A program made the position numbers and the translations under genes. A DNA stretch of 52,650 bases from JAWOJB01 sp046484325 (GTDB lineage Bacteria > Actinomycetota > Acidimicrobiia > Spongiisociales > ZC4RG35), in assembly GCA_046484325.1 (NCBI GenBank), contig JAWOJB010000087.1, positions 1-52,650 of the forward strand, read 5' to 3'. Below, one piece after another: positions 23,463 through 31,871 of this stretch (within the stretch, counting starts at the first letter, position 1; every line of letters begins with the position of its first letter). Under the pieces are notes generated by a model. That model did no database searches. It saw only the letters and a list, made by a program, of their open reading frames with translations, and was not told the origin of the DNA.

Positions 23463-24400
23463 CCTCGCCGAGGACCGCCACCCGGCTCAGCCGCATCCTG
23501 GCCATGCTGCCGTGGGTGATCGCCCACCCCGGGGCGACCGTCGACGAGGTCTGCGAGCGGTTCGGCTACGACCGCCGCCGGCTCATCGAGGATCTCGAGT
23601 TGGTGTTCGTGTGCGGGCTCCCGGGTTACGGCCCGGGGGATCTGATGGTTGCCTATGTCGAGGGGGACCGGGTGGTCGTCGACACCGCCGACTACTTCGC
23701 CGGTGCTCCCCGCCTCACCTCGTCCGAGGCCCTGGGGCTCCTGGCGGCGGGCATGGCGGTGGCGGGCGCAGGCCACGGGGGGGCCGCGCTCGAATCGGCG
23801 GTGGCCAAGCTCTCGGCTGCCCTGCTCCCGGACGCCGGCGAGGTCCTCGCCATCGACCTCGCCGCCGAGCCCGACCTCGTGGCACGTCTCCGAGGGGCGG
23901 CAGCCGCCGGCCAGGTGGTCCGGATCACCTACACGGCACTGGCGACTGGTGCCACCTCGGTCCGTGAAGTCGAGCCGTGGGCGGTGTTCTCGTCGCTCGG
24001 GAACTGGTATCTCTCGGGCCACTGCCGGAAGGCCGGCGGAGAGCGGGTGTTCCGGGTCGACCGGATCAGGCTCCTCGAGACGCTCGAGGAGCGATTCGCG
24101 CCCCCTGGACAGGTTCCCGCCCCGGAGATCCACTACACGCCGTCGGAAGACGACGTGCGGGCGACGATCTCCCTGGGTCCCGATGCTCGCTGGGTGGCCG
24201 AGTACTACCCGGTCGAGGTCACGAGCGACGACGGCCAGGCCCTCGTGGTCACATTCTCGGCCTACGACCCTGCGGTGGCGGCGGGGCTGCTGCTCCGGTT
24301 GGGGCCTGCCGCCTCGATCCTCGAGGGTCCGGAGGTCCGCGAGGCACTGGCAGGGCTGAGGGCCGAGGTGCTCCGGCGATATGGGGAGCCGGGCCCCTGA
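23459..24400 (+). CDS. pafC: WYL-domain transcriptional regulator PafC
   Basis: 313 residues from ATG 23459, coupled to pafB. TRLSRILAMLPWVIAHPGATVDEVCERFGYDRRRLIEDLELVFVCGLPGYGPGDLM is the winged-helix part. The WYL domain is at about 145-215 (VRITYTALATGATSVREVEPWAVFSSLGNWYLSGHC). It works as an obligate partner of PafB. A longer upstream frame exists but overlaps pafB entirely, so the ATGA start is preferred. Confidence 0.92.
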   Translation: MTSPRTATRLSRILAMLPWVIAHPGATVDEVCERFGYDRRRLIEDLELVFVCGLPGYGPGDLMVAYVEGDRVVVDTADYFAGAPRLTSSEALGLLAAGMAVAGAGHGGAALESAVAKLSAALLPDAGEVLAIDLAAEPDLVARLRGAAAAGQVVRITYTALATGATSVREVEPWAVFSSLGNWYLSGHCRKAGGERVFRVDRIRLLETLEERFAPPGQVPAPEIHYTPSEDDVRATISLGPDARWVAEYYPVEVTSDDGQALVVTFSAYDPAVAAGLLLRLGPAASILEGPEVREALAGLRAEVLRRYGEPGP

Positions 24401-24466
24401 CGGAACGCCTACAGCTCTGACACACCCGCGCCGATAGAGGCATCAAGCGGAGTGTGGAGCCGGAAG

Positions 24467-24754
24467 ATGACCACGATCAAGACCACGTGCAGCCGGTGCG
24501 GAGACGTCGAGCTGACCCCCCAGGACCTGGTCCTCGAGCTGGGAGACGGCGAGTCGGGCGCCTACCGGTTCTCCTGCCCACTCTGCGGGGAGGTCGAGCG
24601 GCGTGGAGCCACGCCGCGGATCGTGAGCATCCTCCTGGCCACAGGGGTCCCGCTCGACGTGTCCGAGCCCTTGCCGATCTCCGAGGACGAGATCGACCGC
24701 TTCGTGGCCGCACTCGAGGCCGAGACCAACCCCTTCCGCCTCCTCACCGGCTGA
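24467..24754 (+). CDS. small zinc-ribbon protein
   Basis: 95 residues from ATG 24467 with GGAG seven bases ahead. Two CxxC knuckles (residues 8-11 CSRC and 37-40 CPLC) around a short beta hairpin form a zinc ribbon. The C-terminal half is helical and acidic (ISEDEIDRFVAALEAE). Its place between pafC and tatA suggests a conserved actinobacterial protein, but I do not know a function. Confidence 0.65.
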   Translation: MTTIKTTCSRCGDVELTPQDLVLELGDGESGAYRFSCPLCGEVERRGATPRIVSILLATGVPLDVSEPLPISEDEIDRFVAALEAETNPFRLLTG

Positions 24755-24806
24755 GTCGCCGGCGTCGTCGAAACTCTTCGGAGGCCCCGAGCGCGGCATC
24801 GGGACC

Positions 24807-24812
24807 TACCAT
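24807..24812 (+). promoter_or_regulatory. -10 hexamer TACCAT of tatA, leaderless start
   Basis: TACCAT ends 6 bases before the tatA ATG at 24819, without a ribosome-binding site. Confidence 0.5.
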
Positions 24813-24818
24813 GCGATC

Positions 24819-25196
24819 ATGCTCCAGGGTCCCGAGGTCGTCGTCATTCTGCTCGTGGCCCTCGTCGTCTTCGGCCCGGAGCGGCTACCCGAACTGGCCA
24901 GGAAGGCCGGCCGGTGGGCTGCCGAGCTCCGGCGAGCCACCCGGGACATCCGGCAGGGCCTCGAAGCCGAGATCGGTGACGTGCGCGGGCTCGCCGATGA
25001 GGTCAGGAAGCCGCTGAAGGAGATCTCCCGCGAGATGAAGGATGCCGGGGCCGCCGCCGACGACATGGCTCGCCCGATCCGGTGGATCGGTCCCGAGCCC
25101 CAGCAGGGGCCTACGTCCGGCGACGCCATGGACGATCTCGACGGGATCGAGGATCGGGATGATCGGGAGGCGGGCGGGCCGGCAGAGCCGTCATGA
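24819..25196 (+). CDS. tatA: twin-arginine translocase TatA/TatB-type subunit
   Basis: 125 residues: one N-terminal transmembrane helix (GPEVVVILLVALVVFGPERLPELARKAGR) with the hinge FGPERLPEL, then an amphipathic helix and a charged tail. The PERLPELA segment and length lean towards TatB, though the position before tatC matches mycobacterial tatA. It forms the pore or receptor of the Tat system with TatC. The stop overlaps tatC as ATGA. Confidence 0.9.
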   Translation: MLQGPEVVVILLVALVVFGPERLPELARKAGRWAAELRRATRDIRQGLEAEIGDVRGLADEVRKPLKEISREMKDAGAAADDMARPIRWIGPEPQQGPTSGDAMDDLDGIEDRDDREAGGPAEPS

Positions 25197-25906
25197 GCGA
25201 CGATCGCCCCCAGCCGATCCTCGAGCATCTGGGCGAGCTGCGGTGGCGGATCGTCCGGTCGGGCATCGCCGTCGTCGCCGCGTCGCTCTTCGCCCTCCTC
25301 TTCGCCGATCGGATCAAGGCGGTGTTGGAGCGACCCTACGTGGCGGCCTGTGCCAGGTGCGAACTTCAGGTCTTCGGGGCCACCGAGCAGTTCTCGACGC
25401 TGATGAAGCTGGCGTTCTTCGGGGGCATCATCCTCGCCAGCCCGGTGATCCTCTACCAGACCTGGGCATTCATCAACCCGGCTCTCACGAGCCGGGAGCG
25501 TAAGTGGGCTCTGCCGATCATCGGTGCCTGCGTGGTGCTGTTCGGTGTAGGGATCGTGTTCGGCTATTGGGTGATGCCTCGCGGGCTCGAGTTTCTCCTC
25601 AACATCTTCCCGGATGTCCGCACCGACCTCCGGCTCGTCGAGTACTTCTCGTTCGCTATCAGGTTCCTGCTGGCGTTCGGGCTCTCTTTCCTCTACCCGG
25701 TGTTCCTCTTCGCGGCGGCCGCAGCCGGCCTCGTCACCGCCGAGCAGTTGGCCCGGGGGCGTCGCTACGCCGTGCTCATCATCGTGATCGCCGCCGCCCT
25801 CATCACCCCCACCGGAGACGCCCTCACGCTCGCCCTTCTCTCCATCCCGCTGTACCTCTTCTACGAGATCACCTACTGGCTGGTAAGGCTGCTGTTGCGG
25901 CGATGA
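25193..25906 (+). CDS. tatC: twin-arginine translocase subunit TatC
   Basis: 237 residues with six transmembrane helices. The N-terminus QPILEHLGELRWRIVRS has the conserved cytoplasmic LEHLxELRxR motif that recognises twin-arginine signal peptides. FxxP-type periplasmic and FGLSFLYPV segments are present. Co-transcribed with tatA upstream and helY downstream through 4-base overlaps. Confidence 0.94.
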   Translation: MSDDRPQPILEHLGELRWRIVRSGIAVVAASLFALLFADRIKAVLERPYVAACARCELQVFGATEQFSTLMKLAFFGGIILASPVILYQTWAFINPALTSRERKWALPIIGACVVLFGVGIVFGYWVMPRGLEFLLNIFPDVRTDLRLVEYFSFAIRFLLAFGLSFLYPVFLFAAAAAGLVTAEQLARGRRYAVLIIVIAAALITPTGDALTLALLSIPLYLFYEITYWLVRLLLRR

Positions 25907-28455
25907 CGACGGCCGCGCGACTCGACGGGTTCTTCACCTCCCGGCCATACCGACCGGACCCCTTTCAGGTGGAGGCCGCCCAGGCGGTTGGGTCGGGGAT
26001 GAGCGTGGTGGTCACCGCCCCGACGGGCTCGGGAAAGACCCTGGTCGCCGAGGCCGCCGTGCACCTCGCTCGAACCTCCGGTCGCCGGGCCTTCTACACG
26101 ACGCCGATCAAGGCGTTGTCGAACCAGAAGTTCGGGGATCTCGTCGCCGAGCACGGCGCCGATGCGGTGGGCCTCCTGACGGGCGACAACGTCGTGAACG
26201 GGGGCGCCCCCATCGTCGTGATGACGACGGAGGTGCTCCGAAACATGATCTACGCCGGCGACCGAAGCCTGGCCGAGGTGGGTGTGGCGATCCTCGACGA
26301 GGTCCACTATCTGCAGGACCCCTTCCGGGGCGCGGTGTGGGAGGAGGTCATCATCCATGCCCCCCGCCACATCCAGCTCGTCTGCCTCTCGGCCACCATC
26401 GCCAACGCCGCCGAGTTCGCCGGCTGGGTGGAGGAGCGGCGGGGCCCGACCCGGCTCGTCGTGTCCGAGGAACGCCCGGTGCCGCTGGAGGGTCTGTACC
26501 TGCTGCGGGATCGGTACGGCGCCGAGCACCTCAAGTTGTTCCCCACCTTCGTCACCCGCGACGGCCGAACCCGTCCCAATCCGCACATCGAGCGGCTGCT
26601 GGCGATGGAGCAGGGGACGCGCCGCAGGTTCTCGACCCCGGCCCGGATCGAGGTGCTCGAGCGGCTGGCGGCCGAGGACATGCTGCCTGCCATCTACTTC
26701 ATCTTCTCCCGGGCGGGGTGCGATGCCGCCGCCACGTCCATGCTCGAGGCCGGCCTCCGCCTGACCGGACCCGACGACCGGGAGCGGATCCGGGAGGTGG
26801 CCGAACGGCGGACCGCCCATCTCTCCGACCCCGACCTCGCCGCCCTCGACTTCGGGCGCTGGCTCGCCCAGCTCGAGGTGGGGGTGGCCGCCCACCATGC
26901 CGGCATGGTCCCGGCGTTCAAGGAGACCGTCGAGGAGCTCTTCGCGGCCGGCCTGCTCCGGGTGGTGTTCGCCACCGAGACGCTGGCCCTCGGCATCAAC
27001 ATGCCGGCCAGGTCGGTGGTGCTCGATGCGCTCAGCAAGTTCAACGGCGAGTCGCACGAGATGCTGCAACCGGGCGACTACACCCAGCTCACCGGCAGGG
27101 CGGGGCGTCGCGGCATCGACGTCCGCGGCTACGGGGTGGTGCTCCACTCGCGGTACGTGAGATTCGACCAGGTGGCGCGCATCGCCTCGATCGGCAGCCA
27201 CCCGCTTCGGTCGAGCTTCCGGCCGACCTACAACATGGCGGCCAACCTGATCGCCAACTACGGCGAGCAGGAGGCCGAGATCCTTCTCACGGCCTCGTTC
27301 GCCCAGTATCAGCGGGAAGGGACCCAGGAGGGCGCCGAGCGAATGCTGGCCGAGATGGAAAACCGGCTCGATGTGGAGATCGAACGTGCCACCTGCGAAC
27401 TGGGCTCGGTCGAGGAGTACATGGCGATGCTCGACCACCAGGGATCGACCCGGGCCGCCAACCTGGCCGGTCGACTGCATCCGGGCGACGTGGTGGACAT
27501 CCCGGGAGGGAACCGCGAGGGGCGATTCGTGGTCATCCGGCGGTTGGCCCGCGGCTCGAAAGGCATGCGGGTGCTGGCGATGTCCACCTCCGGCCGGACG
27601 GTCAACCTCGGAGCCCGGGAGTTCGTGGCCGGCTCCGAGCGGATCGGCACCATCGAACTCCCGCCCGGGAACGATCGGACCGGCGGGCGCAGGTTTCAGC
27701 AGGACCTGCTCCGTCGGCTGCGGCGAATCCCGGAGGCGCCGATCCGTCCACGCTCAGAGGAGACCGGCGTGCGCCACCCGGTCGCCGCCTGCCCCCGGGC
27801 CGAGCAGCACATCACCTGGGCCCGGCGGGCCGAACGGACCCGCCGCCGGATCGTGGAGCTGCGAGACCGATTGCGATCGGAGGGCGTGGGTCTCGTCGAC
27901 GAGTTCCGGGCCATCGAGAATCTGCTGGAGACATGGGGGTATCTCGACGGATGGTCGCTGACCGGCCGCGGCCGACGGCTCCGATTCGTGTACAACGAGC
28001 TCGACCTGTTGTTGACCGAGGCACTCGAGCGTGGGCTGTTCTGGAGCCTCGAGCCCGCCGAGCTGGCCACCCTGGCCTCGTGCTTCGTGTACGAGCCGCG
28101 CACCGACCAGCCGTCCGAGGTCGCCTGGCCCACCGCCACCCTGGCTCGTCGGTGGGCCGAACTCGAACTCCTCGTGAAGGAGCTCGAGCGGGCGGAGCGC
28201 GATGCCCGGCTCCCGCTCACCCGACGGCCCGACCCGGGCTTCGCCGAGCTCGCCTTCCGCTGGGCGAGCGACGGGGATCTCGACGAGTTGCCCCATCGGG
28301 CGGGCATCGCAGCAGGGGACTTCGTCCGGGTCTCCCGCCAGCTCGTCGATCTCGTCCGACAACTGCGCGATGTGGCCCCCGAGATCGCCGACGAGGCGCG
28401 GGCGGCGTTGCGGGCCATCGATCGAGGTGTGGTCGCCGCCCAGGGTGTGGCATGA
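25903..28455 (+). CDS. helY: DEAD/DExH-box RNA helicase HelY (Ski2/Mtr4-like)
   Basis: 850 residues from ATG 25903, overlapping the tatC stop. Motif I APTGSGKT (about 38-46), motif II DEVHYL (about 132), motif III SATIANAAEF, and the motif V/VI region TETLALGINMPARSVV and QLTGRAGRRGIDVRG. The C-terminal DSHCT-like domain is at roughly 690-845. Members resemble eukaryotic Mtr4/Ski2 and probably remodel structured RNA during decay. The position after tatC is conserved in mycobacteria. The stop overlaps the lipid kinase gene. Confidence 0.92.
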   Translation: MTTAARLDGFFTSRPYRPDPFQVEAAQAVGSGMSVVVTAPTGSGKTLVAEAAVHLARTSGRRAFYTTPIKALSNQKFGDLVAEHGADAVGLLTGDNVVNGGAPIVVMTTEVLRNMIYAGDRSLAEVGVAILDEVHYLQDPFRGAVWEEVIIHAPRHIQLVCLSATIANAAEFAGWVEERRGPTRLVVSEERPVPLEGLYLLRDRYGAEHLKLFPTFVTRDGRTRPNPHIERLLAMEQGTRRRFSTPARIEVLERLAAEDMLPAIYFIFSRAGCDAAATSMLEAGLRLTGPDDRERIREVAERRTAHLSDPDLAALDFGRWLAQLEVGVAAHHAGMVPAFKETVEELFAAGLLRVVFATETLALGINMPARSVVLDALSKFNGESHEMLQPGDYTQLTGRAGRRGIDVRGYGVVLHSRYVRFDQVARIASIGSHPLRSSFRPTYNMAANLIANYGEQEAEILLTASFAQYQREGTQEGAERMLAEMENRLDVEIERATCELGSVEEYMAMLDHQGSTRAANLAGRLHPGDVVDIPGGNREGRFVVIRRLARGSKGMRVLAMSTSGRTVNLGAREFVAGSERIGTIELPPGNDRTGGRRFQQDLLRRLRRIPEAPIRPRSEETGVRHPVAACPRAEQHITWARRAERTRRRIVELRDRLRSEGVGLVDEFRAIENLLETWGYLDGWSLTGRGRRLRFVYNELDLLLTEALERGLFWSLEPAELATLASCFVYEPRTDQPSEVAWPTATLARRWAELELLVKELERAERDARLPLTRRPDPGFAELAFRWASDGDLDELPHRAGIAAGDFVRVSRQLVDLVRQLRDVAPEIADEARAALRAIDRGVVAAQGVA

Positions 28456-29333
28456 AGGGCTGGATCGTGCTCGTCAACCCCGAGGCCGGACTCCGGTCGG
28501 TCGACCCGTTCCGCGTCCGAGCCGCCCTGACCCGGGCGGGAGTGGACGGCGAGGTCGTGGTGGTGCGGGGATCTGCCGACATGCGCGAGGCGGTGGTCGA
28601 GGCGAGCCGCACCGGTTACGGTCCGGTGGTGGTGGGGGGCGACGGCACGGTGGGCCTGGCCGCCGAGGCGCTCGCCCTGGCCGGCCTTCCCGAACCCCCG
28701 CTGCTCGGAGTGCTGCCGGCCGGCAGCGGATGCGACCTGCTGCGCACCTTCGGTCTGCCCTCCGACCTCCAAGCTGCCGCCGCCCACCTACGCGGCGACC
28801 GCACCTACCTCATGGACCTGGGCGTCATCGAGGGATCGTTCGGGCGGCGGGTGTTCGCCAACATCGCCCAGGCCGGGGTGGGGGCGGCGGCGGCGGAGAC
28901 GGCTCCCAAAGTCCCCCGCTCGTTCGGCTCCCTCCGGTATCCGGTGGCCTTCGCGGCGCGCCTCCCCCGATTCCCGCGGGCCGAGGTGGAGATCCGTGGC
29001 GAGCACCGGACCCATCGGGCTTCCGCCCTGGCCGTGATCTTCGCCAACGGCCAGTTCTTCGCCGGCGGGTGGAACATCGCTCCCAAGGCGACGATGGTGG
29101 ACGGCCTCCTCGACGTCCAGGTGATCTCGGCCCTGAAACGACAGGCCCCCGCCCTCGTGCCCAAGATCATCAAGGGTGTGCACCTCGGTCATCCCTCGGT
29201 ACGACGATTCTCACTCGACCGGCTCCGGCTGGAGACGTCGATCCCGTGGCCGGTCGAGGCCGACGGCGACTATCTCGGTCGCACCCCGGTGGAGGTGGGG
29301 GTCCTGCCGGGAGCCCTTCGTCTGAAGATCTGA
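28452..29333 (+). CDS. diacylglycerol kinase-family lipid kinase
   Basis: 293 residues. GWIVLVNPEAGLRS, then VVVGGDGTVGLAAEALA with the GGDGT nucleotide motif and LGVLPAGSGCDLLRTFGLP, define the DAGK catalytic fold. The C-terminal beta-sandwich (FANGQFFAGGWNIAPKATMVDGLLDVQVI ... EADGDYLGRTPVEV) is intact. Substrate could be diacylglycerol, a sphingoid base or another lipid alcohol. It begins inside the helY stop codon (ATGA), so it belongs to the same transcript. Confidence 0.88.
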   Translation: MKGWIVLVNPEAGLRSVDPFRVRAALTRAGVDGEVVVVRGSADMREAVVEASRTGYGPVVVGGDGTVGLAAEALALAGLPEPPLLGVLPAGSGCDLLRTFGLPSDLQAAAAHLRGDRTYLMDLGVIEGSFGRRVFANIAQAGVGAAAAETAPKVPRSFGSLRYPVAFAARLPRFPRAEVEIRGEHRTHRASALAVIFANGQFFAGGWNIAPKATMVDGLLDVQVISALKRQAPALVPKIIKGVHLGHPSVRRFSLDRLRLETSIPWPVEADGDYLGRTPVEVGVLPGALRLKI

Positions 29334-29361
29334 AGACGGTGGCGCCGGCGGGTGCCGTCCC

Positions 29362-29367
29362 TATACT
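29362..29367 (+). promoter_or_regulatory. -10 hexamer TATACT upstream of the DUF4193 gene
   Basis: TATACT, 30 bases before the ATG 29398, gives a short leader. The only Shine-Dalgarno-like bases are TAGGTG just before the start. Confidence 0.4.
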
Positions 29368-29397
29368 CCCGGCCGCTCCCCACCCCGGTAGGTGCCG

Positions 29398-29838
29398 ATG
29401 GCTGACGATCACGAAGCCGACGAGACCGAGGACTTCGACGACGAGGCCGTCGACGAGGAGCTGGCGCTCGACGAGACCGACCTCGACGAGGTGCTGGATG
29501 AGGAGGAGGAGGACCTCACCGAGGTGCTGGAGGAGGACGAGGCCTTCGTCGACACCGAGGACGAGGAGGCCGAGGAGGATCACGACGAGGAGACCGAGGA
29601 GGCGCTCGAGGAGCTCGAGGCCGAGGAGCTCGAGCTCCTCGACGAGGAGGCCGAGGAGACCCTGCTCGTCGACGAGGCCGCCACGATCCGGGCGATCCGG
29701 CGAGAGGAGCTCACGATGCAGGTGGAGCCCCAGGCTCTCGGGGCCAACGAGTTCGTGTGCCAGTCCTGCTTCCTCGTCAAACGCACCAGCCAGCTGGCCA
29801 ACAAGCGCAAGATGATCTGCGTCGACTGTGCGAGCTGA
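29398..29838 (+). CDS. DUF4193 acidic zinc-ribbon protein
   Basis: 146 residues. The first ~100 are dominated by Asp and Glu in degenerate repeats, followed by a conserved C-terminal ribbon NEFVCQSCFLVKRTSQLANKRKMICVDC with two CxxC pairs. This is the actinobacterial DUF4193 architecture; the acidic part is longer than usual. The function is unknown, and an RNA-polymerase- or nucleic-acid-mimic role is only conjecture. Its end overlaps the next gene by 11 bases. Confidence 0.8.
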   Translation: MADDHEADETEDFDDEAVDEELALDETDLDEVLDEEEEDLTEVLEEDEAFVDTEDEEAEEDHDEETEEALEELEAEELELLDEEAEETLLVDEAATIRAIRREELTMQVEPQALGANEFVCQSCFLVKRTSQLANKRKMICVDCAS

Positions 29839-30559
29839 GCTCGTCACCGTCGTCGTCCCCACCTACAACGAGCGCGACAACCTGCCCCACATGGCGGCGT
29901 CGCTGCTCCTCCACGGGTACCGGGTCCTCATCGTCGACGACGGCTCACCCGACGGGACCGGGCTGATCGCCGACGAGCTCGCCGACGAACAGCCACTGCT
30001 CGAGGTCATCCACCGGCCGGCCAAGCAGGGTCTGGGACCGGCCTACGCCGCCGGGTTCGACCGGGCGCTCGATCGCGGCGCCGAGGTAGTGGTCGAAATC
30101 GACGCGGACTTCTCCCACGATCCATCGGACGTCCCGCGTCTGGTGACGGCCGTTGACGAGGGTGCCGATCTCGCCATCGGGTCGCGATACGTGCCCGGGG
30201 GTGCCACTCCCGATTGGCCGTTGCCGCGCCGGCTCATCTCCCGGGGCGGCAACGTCTACGCCCGCTTCATGCTCGGCATCCCGATCCGGGACGCCACCGC
30301 CGGCTTCCGGGCTTTCCGGGCGGGTGCGCTGCGGGTGCTCCCGTACGCCGAGGCGGAGGCCTCCGGTTACGGCTTCCAGGTGGAGATGGCCTGGCGGGCG
30401 GTCGAGGCCGGGCTCGACGTCCGGGAGGTGCCGATCACCTTTCGTGACCGCCGGGTCGGGCAGTCGAAGATGGGCTCGGACATCGTGGTCGAGGCGATGC
30501 GCCTCGTCACCCGGTGGGGGATCGACCGATGGCGCGCCCGGCTACCCTGGCGCCGGTGA
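29828..30559 (+). CDS. polyprenol monophosphomannose synthase (Ppm1/DPM-like)
   Basis: 243 residues, GT2 fold: VTVVVPTYNERDNLPHMAASL, VDDGSPDGTG, the catalytic DAD/DXD region VVEIDADFSHDP, and RDATAGFRAFRAGAL. It resembles the catalytic domain of actinobacterial Ppm1 or dolichol-phosphate mannosyltransferase, making a lipid-linked mannose donor for envelope glycans. No acyltransferase or membrane domain is fused. The GTG start lies within the end of the DUF4193 gene. Confidence 0.82.
   Translation: MRAELVTVVVPTYNERDNLPHMAASLLLHGYRVLIVDDGSPDGTGLIADELADEQPLLEVIHRPAKQGLGPAYAAGFDRALDRGAEVVVEIDADFSHDPSDVPRLVTAVDEGADLAIGSRYVPGGATPDWPLPRRLISRGGNVYARFMLGIPIRDATAGFRAFRAGALRVLPYAEAEASGYGFQVEMAWRAVEAGLDVREVPITFRDRRVGQSKMGSDIVVEAMRLVTRWGIDRWRARLPWRR
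30543..30548 (+). promoter_or_regulatory. internal -10 hexamer TACCCT
   Basis: TACCCT ends 7 bases before GTG 30556, inside the last codons of the glycosyltransferase gene. It could give an independent leaderless transcript of the GNAT gene. Confidence 0.35.
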
Positions 30560-31050
30560 CCCGAGCCGCTCCCGACGTCACGTCCCGCCCTGCCACGGCC
30601 GGCGACATCCCCGAGCTCAGGTGCCTCTACCGCAGGCTCGAGGCCGAGATGTCCGGGCTCCATCGGATGTGGCCCGTCGCCGACGGGCTCGCCGAGCCGA
30701 TCGAGGATTCGTTCGCCCTGGCCATCACCGATCCGAACGTGGAGGTGCTGGTGGGAGAGATCGACGGCGTGCCGTTCGGGTTCCTCGTCGCCCGGGCGGA
30801 GGATCTGCTCCCGCAGGCAAACGGAGAGCGGATCGGCTCGATCCGCCTGGTCTTCGTCGAGGAAGAGGCACGAGAAGTGGGGCTGGGCGAGGTCCTTCGA
30901 GACGCCGCGCTCGAGGCTCTGGGCGCCCGCGGCCTGACGAAGTTCGACGCCCACGTCCTTCCCGGGCACCGGCTTGCCAAGAACTTCTTCGAGTCGGGTG
31001 GGTTCTCCGCCCGTTCGATCGTCATGTTCCACGACGACGGCGACGGGTGA
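30556..31050 (+). CDS. GNAT N-acetyltransferase
   Basis: 164 residues from GTG 30556 (GTGA overlap). TSRPATAGDIPELRCLYRRLEAEM opens the fold. FVEEEAREVGLGEVLRDAALEALGARGLTKFDAHVLPGHRLAKNFFESGGF is the acetyl-CoA-binding and C-terminal part, although the pyrophosphate loop is degenerate (EEAREVGLG instead of Q/RxxGxG/A). The substrate is unknown. It is followed 6 bases later by a Nudix gene. Confidence 0.75.
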   Translation: MTRAAPDVTSRPATAGDIPELRCLYRRLEAEMSGLHRMWPVADGLAEPIEDSFALAITDPNVEVLVGEIDGVPFGFLVARAEDLLPQANGERIGSIRLVFVEEEAREVGLGEVLRDAALEALGARGLTKFDAHVLPGHRLAKNFFESGGFSARSIVMFHDDGDG

Positions 31051-31056
31051 TCCCCG

Positions 31057-31482
31057 ATGACCTCGGAACGCCCGGTTCCCGGGGTGGGGGTGGCGATCGT
31101 CGACGGCGACCGGATTCTCATGATCCGGCGGGGCCGGGGAGCCAATGCCGGCCTGTGGGCGGTGCCTGGAGGCAAGGTCGACTGGGGGGAGAGCATGCGT
31201 GACGCCGCCGTCCGCGAGGTGCGAGAGGAGACGGGGCTGGAGGTTCGGCTCGGCCCGGTCGTGTGGGTGGGTGACGCGATCGGTCCCGGGTCGCCACCCG
31301 CCTGGCACTTCACCCTCGTCGACTTCCTCGCCGAGGTCGTGGGCGGCAACGCCGTCGCTGCCGACGATGCCCTCGAGTTCCGGTGGGTGCCGCTGGAGGA
31401 GGCTCTCGCGTATCCTCTGACGGCGACGATGCCCGAGTTGATCGACATCCTCCGTCGCCGGGACGTCGAGGGGGAGGTATGA
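31057..31482 (+). CDS. Nudix hydrolase
   Basis: 141 residues. A complete Nudix box GKVDWGESMRDAAVREVREETGLEV (Gx5Ex7REUxEExGU) follows GLWAVPGG. The N-terminus PGVGVAIVDGDRILMIRRGRG and DALEFRWVPLEEAL are typical of ADP-ribose or nucleotide-diphosphate-clearing enzymes (MutT/ADPR pyrophosphatase type). The substrate is uncertain. The stop overlaps the next gene as ATGA. Confidence 0.88.
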   Translation: MTSERPVPGVGVAIVDGDRILMIRRGRGANAGLWAVPGGKVDWGESMRDAAVREVREETGLEVRLGPVVWVGDAIGPGSPPAWHFTLVDFLAEVVGGNAVAADDALEFRWVPLEEALAYPLTATMPELIDILRRRDVEGEV

Positions 31483-31871
31483 CCGGGCGTCCGGTGCCGG
31501 CGGGAGAGCGCCCCTTCCTGGTGGGGGCGTCGTTTCATACCGCCGACCTCCCGGAGACGCCCCAGCGGACCTACCGGGTCCCCGCCTCCGCCTGGCTCGA
31601 GGCGCCCGAGGACTTGTTGACCCTCGGCGACGAGCTCGGGCAGCCGGTCGAGTACAAGCGCAGGATCGGGAGGTTCCTGCTGTGGCGGGCTGGACCCCCG
31701 GTGGGGGAGGCTCGCTACCTGGCGGTGGATGCCGCCGACCCGACACTGTCCTATCGGTTCGAGCTCGCAGGCAAGTCAGGCTCCGGCCTCGGCCCCGACG
31801 GGGTCGAGCATGCGCGGTTCCGCAGTTGGAAGGAATCGCTGCTGGCCGTCCCCGACCGAGGTTCGCCGTGA
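31479..31871 (+). CDS. conserved-looking hypothetical protein
   Basis: 130 residues, soluble, no signal or membrane segment. GERPFLVGASFHTADLPETPQRTYRVPASAWLEAPED and WKESLL stand out, but I recognise no domain. Four-base overlaps with the Nudix gene before it and the M20 peptidase after it show that it is translated as part of an operon, and perhaps functionally linked to the peptidase. Confidence 0.7.
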   Translation: MTGRPVPAGERPFLVGASFHTADLPETPQRTYRVPASAWLEAPEDLLTLGDELGQPVEYKRRIGRFLLWRAGPPVGEARYLAVDAADPTLSYRFELAGKSGSGLGPDGVEHARFRSWKESLLAVPDRGSP

